Origin: Chloroflexota bacterium
GTDB lineage: Bacteria; Chloroflexota; Anaerolineae; Anaerolineales; Villigracilaceae
DNA: 64,000 nt
Direction: 5' to 3'
Assembly: GCA_016213105.1 (NCBI GenBank)
Contig: JACRBN010000017.1
Coordinates: 1 to 64,000, forward strand
Shown here piece by piece: positions 43,952 through 52,220 of this stretch. Position 1 is the stretch's first letter; every line of letters begins with the position of its first letter. The translations under genes and the position numbers were made by a program. Below the pieces are notes generated by a model. It was not told where the DNA came from. It was given only the letters and a program-made list of their open reading frames with translations, and made no database searches.

Positions 43952-44944
43952 ATGAGTGACCAAGCAGTAGCCACCCTGGGGCAGGACCTGGTTCAAGTGG
44001 AACACCTGACGAAATATTTCCCCGTGCGCGCGGGATTGATGCAGCGCATTGTCAACTGGGTGAAGGCCGTGGACGATGTCTCCTTCACCGTGAAAAAAGG
44101 AGAGACCCTCGGCCTGGTTGGTGAATCCGGCTGCGGCAAGACGACCGTCGGCCGTTCGATGCTGCGGCTGATCGAACCCACCTCGGGCTCGGTGCAATTC
44201 GACGGCAAGGATGTGCTCAAACTGCGCGGCGGCGATCTCAAGCGCGTCCGCCGCGATATGCAGATCATCTTCCAGGACCCGTATGCCTCGCTCGATCCGC
44301 GCGTGCCCATCGGTGAATCGGTCATGGAGGGCCTGCACATCCACAACATCGGCTCGCCCAAGGAGCGCTTCGAGATGATGCTCGATACGCTCAAGAAGGT
44401 GGGCCTCGAGGATTACCACGCCCGCCGTTACCCGCATGAGTTCTCGGGCGGACAGCGCCAGCGCATCGGCATCGCCCGCGCCCTGGCCCTGCGCCCCAAG
44501 TTCATCGTCTGCGACGAGCCGGTCTCGGCGCTGGATGTGTCGATCCAGTCGCAGGTGTTGAACATCCTCAACGACCTGCAGGCCGAGTTCGGACTCACCT
44601 ATCTGTTCGTGGCGCACAACCTGAGCGTGGTCGAGCACATCTCCACCCGCGTGGCGGTGATGTATCTCGGCAAGATCGTGGAATTGACCGGGCGCGAGGA
44701 ACTTTATCGCAACCCCCTGCATCCCTATACCAAGGCGTTGATGACGGCCATCCCCGTCCCGAACCCGAAGTTGAAACGCCAGCGCACGATCCTGAAAGGG
44801 GACGTGCCCAGTCCGCTCAACCCGCCCAAGGGCTGCCGCTTCCACCCGCGCTGTCCCGTTGCGGAAAAAATCTGCGGCGAGCAGGAACCCGAGTTCCGCG
44901 AAGCCCAGCCCGGGCATTTCGTAGCTTGTTGGATGGTTAAGTAA
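43952..44944 (+). CDS. Peptide ABC transporter ATPase, DppF/OppF type, intact copy
   Basis: 330 residues from ATG 43952 (GGAG about 10 nt upstream; the in-frame TTG at 43937 is in the ribosome site). [41 protein letters not shown] and VAHNLSVV are present, and it continues normally through [19 protein letters not shown] to the end. Very similar to the interrupted copy at 32701 and probably covers for it. Confidence 0.95.
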   Translation: MSDQAVATLGQDLVQVEHLTKYFPVRAGLMQRIVNWVKAVDDVSFTVKKGETLGLVGESGCGKTTVGRSMLRLIEPTSGSVQFDGKDVLKLRGGDLKRVRRDMQIIFQDPYASLDPRVPIGESVMEGLHIHNIGSPKERFEMMLDTLKKVGLEDYHARRYPHEFSGGQRQRIGIARALALRPKFIVCDEPVSALDVSIQSQVLNILNDLQAEFGLTYLFVAHNLSVVEHISTRVAVMYLGKIVELTGREELYRNPLHPYTKALMTAIPVPNPKLKRQRTILKGDVPSPLNPPKGCRFHPRCPVAEKICGEQEPEFREAQPGHFVACWMVK

Positions 44945-44956
44945 AAGGGCTTTTTC

Positions 44957-46021
44957 ATGGCTGCTTCGATCCTGCTTGTCGACGATCAGCGCGATATTCT
45001 GCGTCTCCTGCGTTCCGCATTGAATACCATCGGACACGAACTCGATATCAGCGAGGCGCCTTCGGGCGAGGAGGCATTGCTCGAATCGTCGCGCCGCCGC
45101 GTGGACCTGCTGGTATCGGATTTCCTCCTGCCCGGCATGAACGGCATCGAACTGATGCACAAGATCCGCGCGCGCAATCCCGAGGTCAAGGTGATCCTGA
45201 TCACGGGCATGACCGACCGCAAGGTGCGCGACCAGATCCTCAATGCCGGGGCGTTTGCCATCTTCGACAAGCCCATCTCCCTGGCCGATTTCCTGGATTC
45301 GGTGGAACGCAGCCTGGGTTTGGTGCGCACCATCTTCCCCCCCGAAAGCACGGATAAATCCTCACCCAGCAGCCAGAGCCGCGTCTCGGACCTGCTGGCC
45401 AATTTCAGGCAGGACGTCGGCGCCCAGGCCGTGTTCCTGATCAGCGACCGCGCCCGTGTGCTGGCCCGCGCCGGCGAGTTGTACGACAGCAGCATGGAAG
45501 TGTCCCTGCTCTCCGCGTTGATGGCCATCTTCAGCGCGGGCTTGAAAGTTTCCAAGTTCATCCACCAGGAGCAGCTCGAAAACTATCACGTTTTCAGCAG
45601 CGGCGAACAGGATCTGTTGTTCATTCCCGTCAACTCGATGTATGCGCTCCTGCTGGCGGGCAAGGGACTGTCCAGCCGCGAACGCGTGGTGGAGACGGTC
45701 ATGTCCATGCTCTCCCTGCGTGACGAGGTCGACAAGTCCCTGAAGCATCTCGGCGTTTCCGATCACAGCCCCGTTGAGGTGGAGGCGCCCGTCCCGCCCA
45801 AACCGGTTGAAACCAAGGAGTCTCTCAAATATGTCGAGCCTCCCACGGTGACCGAGTTCGAAAACCTCTTCAAACAGGCCGGTCGAAAGAAGATGAAGAC
45901 CGGCGAGCTGGATGAGTTTTGGGGGCAGGCCGCCGAAAAACACGGCAAGGCGCCTGCCAGCCCGGACGTGATTTCCTATGACCAGGCGCGCCAGCTTGGA
46001 TTGATGACAGATGATGAGTAG
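44957..46021 (+). CDS. Response-regulator receiver with roadblock-like domain
   Basis: 354 residues. Residues 1-125 are a receiver domain: Asp10, phospho-acceptor Asp55 (LVSDFLLPGMNG) and Lys105 (AIFDKPIS). A helical linker leads to about residues 145-265 (VSDLLANFRQDVGAQAVFLI, SGEQDLLFIPVNSMYALLLA), with the strand-helix pattern of roadblock/LC7 or GAF-like modules. No DNA-binding domain is seen. The C-terminal tail is disordered and charged. 12 nt after the ATPase gene; may sense or regulate the transporter state. No histidine kinase adjacent. Confidence 0.8.
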   Translation: MAASILLVDDQRDILRLLRSALNTIGHELDISEAPSGEEALLESSRRRVDLLVSDFLLPGMNGIELMHKIRARNPEVKVILITGMTDRKVRDQILNAGAFAIFDKPISLADFLDSVERSLGLVRTIFPPESTDKSSPSSQSRVSDLLANFRQDVGAQAVFLISDRARVLARAGELYDSSMEVSLLSALMAIFSAGLKVSKFIHQEQLENYHVFSSGEQDLLFIPVNSMYALLLAGKGLSSRERVVETVMSMLSLRDEVDKSLKHLGVSDHSPVEVEAPVPPKPVETKESLKYVEPPTVTEFENLFKQAGRKKMKTGELDEFWGQAAEKHGKAPASPDVISYDQARQLGLMTDDE

Positions 46022-46026
46022 CCGTA

Positions 46027-46055
46027 TTGCCCGCCTGTCCACCCTGTGATACAAT
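46027..46055 (+). promoter_or_regulatory. tRNA-Gln promoter
   Basis: TTGCCC (46027-46032), 17-nt spacer, TACAAT (46050-46055); predicted start about 5 nt before the tRNA. Confidence 0.65.
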
Positions 46056-46066
46056 TTCGGCCGCAC

Positions 46067-46140
46067 TGGGGCATGGTGCAACGGCAGCACACCAGCCTTT
46101 GGAGCTGTGGATCTTGGTTCGAGTCCAGGTGCCCCAGCCA
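46067..46140 (+). tRNA. tRNA-Gln (anticodon TTG)
   Basis: Acceptor arms TGGGGCA (46067-46073) and TGCCCCA (46130-46136) pair fully; discriminator G, encoded CCA 46138-46140. The anticodon loop CTTTGGA gives TTG. T-loop GGTTCGAGTCC is standard. One anticodon-stem pair (27-43) is a mismatch. Length 74. Confidence 0.95.
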
Positions 46141-46146
46141 GAAATT

Positions 46147-46167
46147 CCCGCATACGCGGGGCTTTTT
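46147..46167 (+). terminator. Terminator after tRNA-Gln
   Basis: CCCGC, loop ATAC, GCGGG, then GCTTTTT. It begins 7 nt after the tRNA CCA. Confidence 0.75.
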
Positions 46168-46171
46168 CTCT

Positions 46172-46217
46172 AAACAGGTCTCACGGCCCCTGCGGGCGTG
46201 GACCTGTTTTATTTTTC
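46172..46217 (+). terminator. Second hairpin with T-rich tail before glmU
   Basis: AAACAGGTC (46172-46180) pairs with GACCTGTTT (46201-46209), with inner CACG/CGTG pairs, followed by TATTTTT. Backup terminator for the tRNA unit. Next to it is a CCCCTCT...AGAGGGG inverted repeat (about 46232-46256). Confidence 0.6.
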
Positions 46218-46266
46218 ACCTCACCCCCAGCCCCTCTTCTGAAAGGAGAGGGGAGAGGAGATACCT

Positions 46267-47622
46267 ATGAAAATTACAGCCATCCTGCTCGCCGCTGGGC
46301 AGGGCACACGCATGAAGTCCAGCCTGCCCAAGGTGCTGCACCCGGTGGCGGGCCAGCCGATGATTTGGCACGCGCTGGAGGCGATCAAGATGTCCACCAC
46401 CGAGAAGCCCGTGGTGGTGGTCGGCCACGGCGCGGAGGCGGTGACGAAGTTCCTGAATGGCCAGGCGCAGACGGTGTTGCAGGAACCGCAGCTCGGCACC
46501 GGTCACGCCGTGATGCAGGCCGAGTCCCTGCTCAAGGGGAATACCGACTATGTGGTCGTCTGTTACAGCGACATGCCGCTGCTGCGCGGCGAGACCCTGC
46601 AAGCGCTGGTTGCAACGCAGATGGCAAACAAAGGCCCGTTCTCCATGTTGACCGTGGTGGCCGACGATCCGCGCGGCTTCGGGCGCATCGTCCGCAGAGA
46701 GGATGGGACCGTCTCCGCCATCGTGGAGGAGTACGTCGCCAGCGAGGAGCAGAAGCGCATCAAGGAGCTCAACGTGGGCGGCTACTGCTTCGAGGCAAAC
46801 TGGCTGTGGCAGGCCCTGCATCGCATCCCGCTTTCGCCCAAGGGCGAGTATTTCCTGACCGACACGGTGGAACTGGCCGTACAGGACGGACTGCCTGTGC
46901 TTGCCACGGTGATGGATGATCTCGAAGAGACCATCGGCGTCAATACGCGCATCCATCTGGCCGAGGTCGAGACCGCCATGCGCAGGCGCATCAACCGTCA
47001 GCACATGCTCAACGGCGTGACCATGATCGACCCCGCCGCGACCTACGTCGACGCGGGTGTGACGATCGGCCGCGACACCACGCTCATGCCCAATACCTAT
47101 TTGCAGGGAAAAACCGAGATCGGCGAAGGCAGCGTGCTCGGCCCGAACACCATCATCCGCAATTCGAAGATCGGGAATCGCTGCAAGGTGCTGGCCGCCG
47201 ACCTGGAAGGGGCCTGGCTCGAAGACGACGTGGACATGGGGCCGTTCGCCCGTCTGCGCAAGGGCGCGCACCTGGGCAACCACGTCCACATGGGGAACTT
47301 CGGCGAGGTCAAGGACTCATACCTGCATGACGGCGTCAAGATGGGTCACTTCTCGTACATCGGCAACGCCGATATCGGGTCTGAGACCAACATCGGTGCG
47401 GGTACCATCACCTGCAATTATGACGGTGAAAAGAAACATCCCACCACCATCGGCGAGGGCGTGTTCATTGGCTCGGATACGATGCTGGTCGCCCCGCTCA
47501 AGATCGGGGATGGCGCGCGCACGGGGGCGGGCGCCGTGGTGACCAAGGATGTCCCCGCCGATACGCTGGTGGTCGGCGTCCCCGCCCGCGCGATCAGGAA
47601 ACTGGAACGCAGGAAAAAATAG
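46267..47622 (+). CDS. glmU: Bifunctional UDP-GlcNAc pyrophosphorylase / glucosamine-1-P acetyltransferase
   Basis: 451 residues. The N-terminal uridyltransferase has LLAAGQGTRMKSSLPKVLHP, and CYSDMPLL; the linker helix is followed from about residue 250 by the left-handed beta-helix acetyltransferase (YVDAGVTIGRDTTLMPNTY, IGSETNIGAGTITCNYDG). It makes UDP-GlcNAc for wall or surface glycans in two steps. Usual length (about 450) and all motifs intact. Confidence 0.97.
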   Translation: MKITAILLAAGQGTRMKSSLPKVLHPVAGQPMIWHALEAIKMSTTEKPVVVVGHGAEAVTKFLNGQAQTVLQEPQLGTGHAVMQAESLLKGNTDYVVVCYSDMPLLRGETLQALVATQMANKGPFSMLTVVADDPRGFGRIVRREDGTVSAIVEEYVASEEQKRIKELNVGGYCFEANWLWQALHRIPLSPKGEYFLTDTVELAVQDGLPVLATVMDDLEETIGVNTRIHLAEVETAMRRRINRQHMLNGVTMIDPAATYVDAGVTIGRDTTLMPNTYLQGKTEIGEGSVLGPNTIIRNSKIGNRCKVLAADLEGAWLEDDVDMGPFARLRKGAHLGNHVHMGNFGEVKDSYLHDGVKMGHFSYIGNADIGSETNIGAGTITCNYDGEKKHPTTIGEGVFIGSDTMLVAPLKIGDGARTGAGAVVTKDVPADTLVVGVPARAIRKLERRKK

Positions 47623-47626
47623 CGGC

Positions 47627-47683
47627 GGAGCGCGGACTTCAGTCCGCAGTTCCTTGAACCATGCAGGCTGAAGCCTGCACTCC
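47627..47683. repeat. Double-hairpin intergenic repeat, copy 3
   Basis: GGAGC, GCGGACTTCAGTCCGC (47632-47647), 15-nt spacer, GCAGGCTGAAGCCTGC (47663-47678), ACTCC. The second hairpin shows compensatory change (AGACT...AGTCT to AGGCT...AGCCT) against copies 1 and 2. Confidence 0.8.
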
Positions 47684-47709
47684 AGTACTATGTTACCCGA
47701 GGATATATC

Positions 47710-48123
47710 ATGACCATCACCCTGACCGATCAGGAACGCCAACACCTGATCCAGCTTGCCAACGAAATTCGCAGAAACGCGTACGTGCCATACTCCAATT
47801 ACCGCGTCGGTGCCGCACTGCGCAGTATCAGCGGGCGCATCTTTACCGGCGTCAACGTGGAGAGCGCGGCCTATCCCACCACCATGTGCGCCGAACGGAC
47901 GGCAGTCTTCAAGGCCGTCTCGGAGGGCGAACGCGAGTTCGACGCCATCGCGGTCGTCACCGACAACGGCGGCTCGCCGTGCGGGTCCTGCCGCCAGGTG
48001 CTGGCCGAGTTTGGACTGGATATCGTGGTTCTGATCGCCGACGGGGAGGGAAAACTCCATCACGAGATGACGCTCTCCGAACTGCTGCCTGAGGCCTTCA
48101 CCCCCAGGCATCTGCCCGGTTAG
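47710..48123 (+). CDS. cdd: Cytidine deaminase
   Basis: 137 residues. Zinc and catalytic motifs NVESAAYPTTMCAERTA (Cys, catalytic Glu) and SPCGSCRQVL. It deaminates cytidine or deoxycytidine to uridine in pyrimidine salvage, complementing the de novo genes at 10-18 kb. recO starts 2 nt after its stop. Confidence 0.96.
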   Translation: MTITLTDQERQHLIQLANEIRRNAYVPYSNYRVGAALRSISGRIFTGVNVESAAYPTTMCAERTAVFKAVSEGEREFDAIAVVTDNGGSPCGSCRQVLAEFGLDIVVLIADGEGKLHHEMTLSELLPEAFTPRHLPG

Positions 48124-48125
48124 CC

Positions 48126-48884
48126 GTGGACGATTTCCGCTCGCTTCGCGCCGAGGCCGTTGTCCTCCGTCACAGTGACTGGGGTGAGGCCGACCGCCTG
48201 TTGACGCTCTACACGCGTGAACATGGCAAGGTGCGCGCGATTGCCAAGGGCGCGCGCAAGATCAATTCGCGCAAGGCCGGGCATCTCGAACCGTTCACGC
48301 GCGTCAAGTTGCAGCTTGCCCGCGGCCGCGATCTGTTGATCGTGACCCAGGTCGAGACGGTTGACCCGTACCAGCCTCTGCGCGAAGACCTGACCCGCAT
48401 GGGCCAGGCCTCGTATGTGATCGAGCTGCTCGACCGCTTCGTCCCGAACGAGGAGATCGCGGTCCCGTCCCTCTACCGCCTGCTGACCGAGACGCTCTCC
48501 CGCCTGTCCGCGGAGGCTGACGCGTGGCTGCCGGTGCGCTACTATGAGATGCGCCTGCTGGATTTCCTGGGCTTCCGCCCGCAGCTTTTCGAGTGCGTCA
48601 ACTGCGGACGCGAGATACTGCCCGAGGACCAGTTCTTTTCGTTCAGCGCGGGCGGCGCCATTTGTCCGCGCTGCGGCGAAGGCTTGAAGGGGCTGCGCAA
48701 AATTTCCATCGAAGCGCTCAAGTATCTGCGGCATTTTCAGCGCAGCGCCTATCGCGAGGCCTCGCGCGCCCATCCCGAAGCGGATACGAAACGGGAGTTG
48801 GAAGCGCTCATGCAGGGTTATTTCACCCACCTGCTCGAACGCGAATTGAACACGCCGGGCTTCATCAAATCCGTCCGAAAATAG
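48126..48884 (+). CDS. recO: DNA repair protein RecO
   Basis: 252 residues from GTG 48126, 2 nt after cdd. N-terminal OB-fold with EAVVLRHSDWGEADRLLTLY and TREHGKVRAIAKGARK, helical middle, and the C-terminal zinc-binding CVNCGREI...ICPRCGEGL. RecO loads RecA on gapped DNA together with RecR. Family length and motifs normal. Confidence 0.95.
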   Translation: MDDFRSLRAEAVVLRHSDWGEADRLLTLYTREHGKVRAIAKGARKINSRKAGHLEPFTRVKLQLARGRDLLIVTQVETVDPYQPLREDLTRMGQASYVIELLDRFVPNEEIAVPSLYRLLTETLSRLSAEADAWLPVRYYEMRLLDFLGFRPQLFECVNCGREILPEDQFFSFSAGGAICPRCGEGLKGLRKISIEALKYLRHFQRSAYREASRAHPEADTKRELEALMQGYFTHLLERELNTPGFIKSVRK

Positions 48885-48892
48885 AGGGACAC

Positions 48893-49264
48893 GTGCGCGA
48901 GATCGTTTTTGTCCGCCGTCAGGATGTTTCCAAAATTCACACACTGACCGCCTGCCTGGGACTGGATGGTGCGCTGGTCTTCGAAGAGGGCGATGATTAT
49001 CTCCCGCTGGGCGGGGACCTTGGCGGTGAGGTGGACGATATTTTAGCCGTCCACGCCGCGCACAAGCCCGTTGTGTACCGCCAGTTGGAACGGGCCTTCG
49101 ACGGGATTAGCGACACCTGCGGCGAACACCCCGATGAGCGTCTGTTGAGCGCCCTGCAAACCCTGGCCGAGCTTGGCCACTGGCAGAGCCTGGGCGAGAT
49201 CGAGGCTTGGCTGTCGGAACGCGACATTCCCTTCACCAAACAACGCTGGTCGAAAATGGAATAG
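48893..49264 (+). CDS. Conserved hypothetical protein downstream of recO
   Basis: 123 residues from GTG 48893, preceded by GAGGG; the longer upstream frame overlaps recO out of frame. Begins VREIVFVRRQDVSKIHTL, with a C-terminal helical half (DERLLSALQTLAELGHWQSL). No known domain. Tightly linked to cdd-recO. Its stop lies in the next hairpin. Confidence 0.65.
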   Translation: MREIVFVRRQDVSKIHTLTACLGLDGALVFEEGDDYLPLGGDLGGEVDDILAVHAAHKPVVYRQLERAFDGISDTCGEHPDERLLSALQTLAELGHWQSLGEIEAWLSERDIPFTKQRWSKME

Positions 49265-49291
49265 GACACAGGCGACAAGCCTGTGTCCTAT
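49261..49291. repeat. 13-bp perfect hairpin at the end of the recO operon
   Basis: ATAGGACACAGGC pairs with GCCTGTGTCCTAT, loop GACAA. It contains the stop codon of the preceding gene. No T-run; possible transcript-end structure. Confidence 0.6.
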
Positions 49292-49321
49292 TCATACCGA
49301 TGGTTACCTATTGCGTTTTTT

Positions 49322-49374
49322 GGGAGTGCGCAAGTTCTACTTGCGTATTATCCCGAAGTAGAACTTCGGGACTC
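49322..49374. repeat. Double-hairpin repeat, copy 4 (different arms)
   Basis: GGGAGT, CGCAAGTTCTACTTGCG (49329-49345), short spacer, CCCGAAGTAGAACTTCGGG (49352-49370), ACTC. Same frame as the other copies (GGAG...two hairpins...ACTC) but the arms differ. Confidence 0.65.
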
Positions 49375-49412
49375 AGAACACGCCCCAAAAATTGGGAGGA
49401 TACGTGGGAATG

Positions 49413-50171
49413 CTATCTTTTCTTCATCTTCATGAGAAAGGATTTGGTCATGCGCTGCGTGTTGACCGGCTGCGCCGCCGAGTGGGTGTCGGTTGCATAG
49501 CCAAGCCTGCGCAATATCATGTAACGGAACCAACTCAGGAAGATCCGCGGCGTGAATTTGTCCTCGTCCAGGATCGGCACCGTGGTGTTGCGATTCAAGG
49601 CTTCGCGCAGGTCGAGAGCCGTCCGCCCGGGAAATTCGGTGCGGGCGTGGCCGATGGTCCAATACACGTGCGAGTCGCTTGCGCCGATCCGCGCGAGCGG
49701 CAGATAGATGGACAGTTTTTGCGCCACCCCGTTGAAGGACATGGTGCCCAGGTTGTGTGTCTCGATACCCCTGACGATGCTCTTGGTGGCGGGGGACGCC
49801 AGCGCCTTGAGCACCGACTCCATGCTGAGGCTGCCCGGCAGGTTGGTGAACGGGTGCGGAATGATGGCCGTCCCGCCGTGCTTGCCGATGAAGACCAGCG
49901 TATCGTGCAGCGATGCGCCCACCGGCGGCATGGCCTCGATGAACAGCCCGATCACGTGCCCCTCGGCGGTCGAGACTTCCACGCCGGGGATGGATTCGAT
50001 CCCGAATTGCGGCGCGAGGTCGCGCGCCTCCAGCGAGCCGCGGATATTATCGTGGTCCGTGACGGCGATGATATCCAGTTCGGCGTCCGTGGCTTGTTTC
50101 AGGATGGCGCGAACCGTGGAGGCAGAATCGGGGGAATAGGTGCTGTGGATGTGCAGGTCTGCGTAGCCCAT
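49413..50171 (-). CDS. PHP-domain phosphoesterase-like protein
   Basis: 252 residues. Metal-binding PHP motifs: DLHIHSTYSPDS at the start, AVTDHDNIRG, EVSTAEGHVIGL, IPHPF and a C-terminal GASDSHVYWTIG. These form the trinuclear metal site of PHP phosphoesterases (as in histidinol phosphatase-like and YciV-like enzymes). Substrate unknown. Hydrophobic segments are absent, so cytoplasmic. Confidence 0.92.
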   Translation of the reverse strand: MGYADLHIHSTYSPDSASTVRAILKQATDAELDIIAVTDHDNIRGSLEARDLAPQFGIESIPGVEVSTAEGHVIGLFIEAMPPVGASLHDTLVFIGKHGGTAIIPHPFTNLPGSLSMESVLKALASPATKSIVRGIETHNLGTMSFNGVAQKLSIYLPLARIGASDSHVYWTIGHARTEFPGRTALDLREALNRNTTVPILDEDKFTPRIFLSWFRYMILRRLGYATDTHSAAQPVNTQRMTKSFLMKMKKR

Positions 50172-50235
50172 GCGATTTTTCCAGTGTTTTATTATAGCGA
50201 GTGATGTTGGGTTTCCCCACTTTTGTTAGCTGTTT

Positions 50236-51408
50236 CTAAAGTCGCCTGCCCCAGTTTAACACGAAAAGCCATGCCACGGCGATCACGACCGGTTTTAAGC
50301 CGCGCCACAGCAGCATTTGAAACCATTTCCATTTGAGGAGATAGATGATCTGCGCGATGATCCAGCGCGCGACCAGGGTTTGTCCCAGCCCGCTCGCCAG
50401 GACCCTGCGCCTGTACCCGCCAAACGAGAAGTCGCCGCGCCGAAAGGCCGCGCCGATTTCCCTGGCTGCCACACAGCCGTATCCCAGCGCCATGCTGATG
50501 CCCTCGCCGAAAATGGGATCCGCCCCGGCGGCGTCGCCGGCCAGCAGCACGCGCGGCACCGCAAGCGGATGCGTCGGCTCGAACCAGCGGATGGGATGTC
50601 CCTTCAGTTCGTATTCGTCCAGGTCGAAGCCGTGGCGCGCCATCTCCTCGGACAGCGGTTGTTTGAGCGGGGGACGCGTTTCGCTGGCCAGCAGGTTCGT
50701 ATCGTAGACGCCCCAGCAGCGCATCGGCTGCCCTCCGACCTGCGTGGGAAAATCCCACACGTAGCCGGCAATGCCATCAGGCACCGGGAAGAAATCGAAA
50801 TAGGCCCCCTTCCGTCCTCCCTCCAATTCGGAGAATTTGGGGGAGCTGCCCGCAGGGCGGTGGGGGTTCAAGGGGGTCAACACCTCCAGCACCCGCGCCG
50901 TGGAGACGGGCGCATTTGGCAGCACACAGCGCCGCGTCACCCCGTTCGAGCCGTCCGCGCCGACGACGACCTGCGCGCGAAAAACTCCCTGGTCGGTTTC
51001 CACGCTGACGCCATCCCCGTCGGGGATTACCTTTTTGACCTGCGCCCCTTCCCGAATCTGGATGCCCGCAGTCCTGGCCTTTTGCGCCAGCCAGTGGTCG
51101 AACTCGTCGCGGCGGATGATGCGCAGGGTGTGGCGTTTCGGCACGCTGACGGTCAGACCCCTGCCCGCGAAATCGAAGTGCGCCGCAGAGGCGTCCACGT
51201 GCGGCACCTCGCGCACGTCCAGCCCGAGGCGTTCGAGGATGATCTCCGCGTCGATGACCAGGCCGCCGGCGCACAGCTTGGGGCGGGGATAATGCTCCTT
51301 TTCCAGGACCAGGATGCGGGGCGTCAGGGCTGGGTAGTCCCGCGCCAGGTGCAGGGCGGTGGAGAGTCCCGCGGGTCCGCCGCCGAGAATCAGGATGTCG
51401 GTTTGCAT
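50236..51408 (-). CDS. Geranylgeranyl reductase family FAD protein
   Basis: 390 residues. FAD-binding ILGGGPAGLSTALHLARD, an RRDEFDHWLAQKA segment, VVGADGSNGVTRR (the second FAD motif GADG) and LLAGDAAGADPIFGEGISMA (GDAAG). This arrangement defines the geranylgeranyl reductase/flavin monooxygenase-like group, which saturates isoprenoid chains of lipids or quinones. A C-terminal hydrophobic stretch (LKPVVIAVAWLFVLNWG) may tie it to the membrane. Divergent from the GntR gene. Confidence 0.9.
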   Translation of the reverse strand: MQTDILILGGGPAGLSTALHLARDYPALTPRILVLEKEHYPRPKLCAGGLVIDAEIILERLGLDVREVPHVDASAAHFDFAGRGLTVSVPKRHTLRIIRRDEFDHWLAQKARTAGIQIREGAQVKKVIPDGDGVSVETDQGVFRAQVVVGADGSNGVTRRCVLPNAPVSTARVLEVLTPLNPHRPAGSSPKFSELEGGRKGAYFDFFPVPDGIAGYVWDFPTQVGGQPMRCWGVYDTNLLASETRPPLKQPLSEEMARHGFDLDEYELKGHPIRWFEPTHPLAVPRVLLAGDAAGADPIFGEGISMALGYGCVAAREIGAAFRRGDFSFGGYRRRVLASGLGQTLVARWIIAQIIYLLKWKWFQMLLWRGLKPVVIAVAWLFVLNWGRRL

Positions 51409-51476
51409 GGAAGCATTTTAACCAAAAACGCTTCAAAGCCGTCCAGGCGGGCTTCCTTAAAAAATCGAAGGGGTGC

Positions 51477-51506
51477 TTGACTCTGGTTATTCAATTATGC
51501 TATTCT
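51477..51506 (+). promoter_or_regulatory. Promoter of the GntR-cyanophycinase operon
   Basis: TTGACT (51477-51482), 18-nt spacer, TATTCT (51501-51506). The dyad operator begins at 51505, so a bound repressor would cover the -10/+1 region. Confidence 0.65.
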
Positions 51507-51533
51507 GATATTAGATATAATATCTAATATCAG
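51505..51533. promoter_or_regulatory. Perfect 29-bp palindrome, probable GntR operator
   Basis: CTGATATTAGATAT (51505-51518), centre A, ATATCTAATATCAG (51520-51533). It is AT-rich within GC-rich DNA and lies 12 nt before the gntR ATG. FadR-type GntR proteins bind such dyads, commonly at their own promoter, so autoregulation is likely. Confidence 0.75.
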
Positions 51534-51545
51534 GTCAACCCCATC

Positions 51546-52220
51546 ATGGACGAACTCTCCTCCCATCGCCAACTCCGCAAACTCGTCGCCGACCAGCTTC
51601 GCGCGGCCATCCTCGACGGCCGCTTCAAGCCGGGCGAGTGGCTGCGCCAGGAGCGGGTGGCCCAGGAGTTGGGCGTCAGTCAGATGCCCGTGCGTGAGGC
51701 GCTCAAGGAACTGGCCGCGGAGGGATTGATCGAGCACGTACCTTATCGCGGGGTGCGCGTGGTGGCGCTCTCGGTCGAAGACATCGAGGATTTGTACGAA
51801 CAGCGCGCCTTCCTCGAAAGCCGCGCCGCCGAGAAAGCCGCAGAACAAATCACCGCAGGAGAACTTGCCGAGTTAAAGATGATGCTGGCGGAGATGGAAT
51901 CCCTGCCGCCGGAGCAGATCGCCCAGTACCGCAAGGTCAATCGCAATTTTCACGAGATGATCTTCCACATCAGCCGCCGCGAATATTTGATCCGCACCCT
52001 GACGCAGATGTGGGAGGCCTTCCCCACCATGTTGATTGGCAACTTCGCCGGCACCGCGCGCCAGCCCCTGCCCCAGCGCGATCAGCAGGATCAGTTGGAG
52101 CATCGCGCCCTTGTGGCGGCCCTTGAAGCCCACGATGGGAAACGCGCGGGCGAGGCCATGAAAGTTCACATCCTCTCGGCGGCCAGCCACTTGATCGAAT
52201 CGCTCAAGGTGACGGCGTGA
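51546..52220 (+). CDS. GntR family regulator, FadR (FCD) type
   Basis: 224 residues. Winged helix in residues about 8-75 (LVADQLRAAILDGRFKPGEW, ERVAQELGVSQMPVREALKE), then an FCD ligand domain with EQRAFLESRAAEKAA, NRNFHEMIFHIS (metal-site Asp/His region) and EHRALVAALEAHDG. It likely represses the operon and responds to a small carboxylate or amino-acid derivative. The TGA overlaps the next start (GTGA). Confidence 0.93.
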   Translation: MDELSSHRQLRKLVADQLRAAILDGRFKPGEWLRQERVAQELGVSQMPVREALKELAAEGLIEHVPYRGVRVVALSVEDIEDLYEQRAFLESRAAEKAAEQITAGELAELKMMLAEMESLPPEQIAQYRKVNRNFHEMIFHISRREYLIRTLTQMWEAFPTMLIGNFAGTARQPLPQRDQQDQLEHRALVAALEAHDGKRAGEAMKVHILSAASHLIESLKVTA

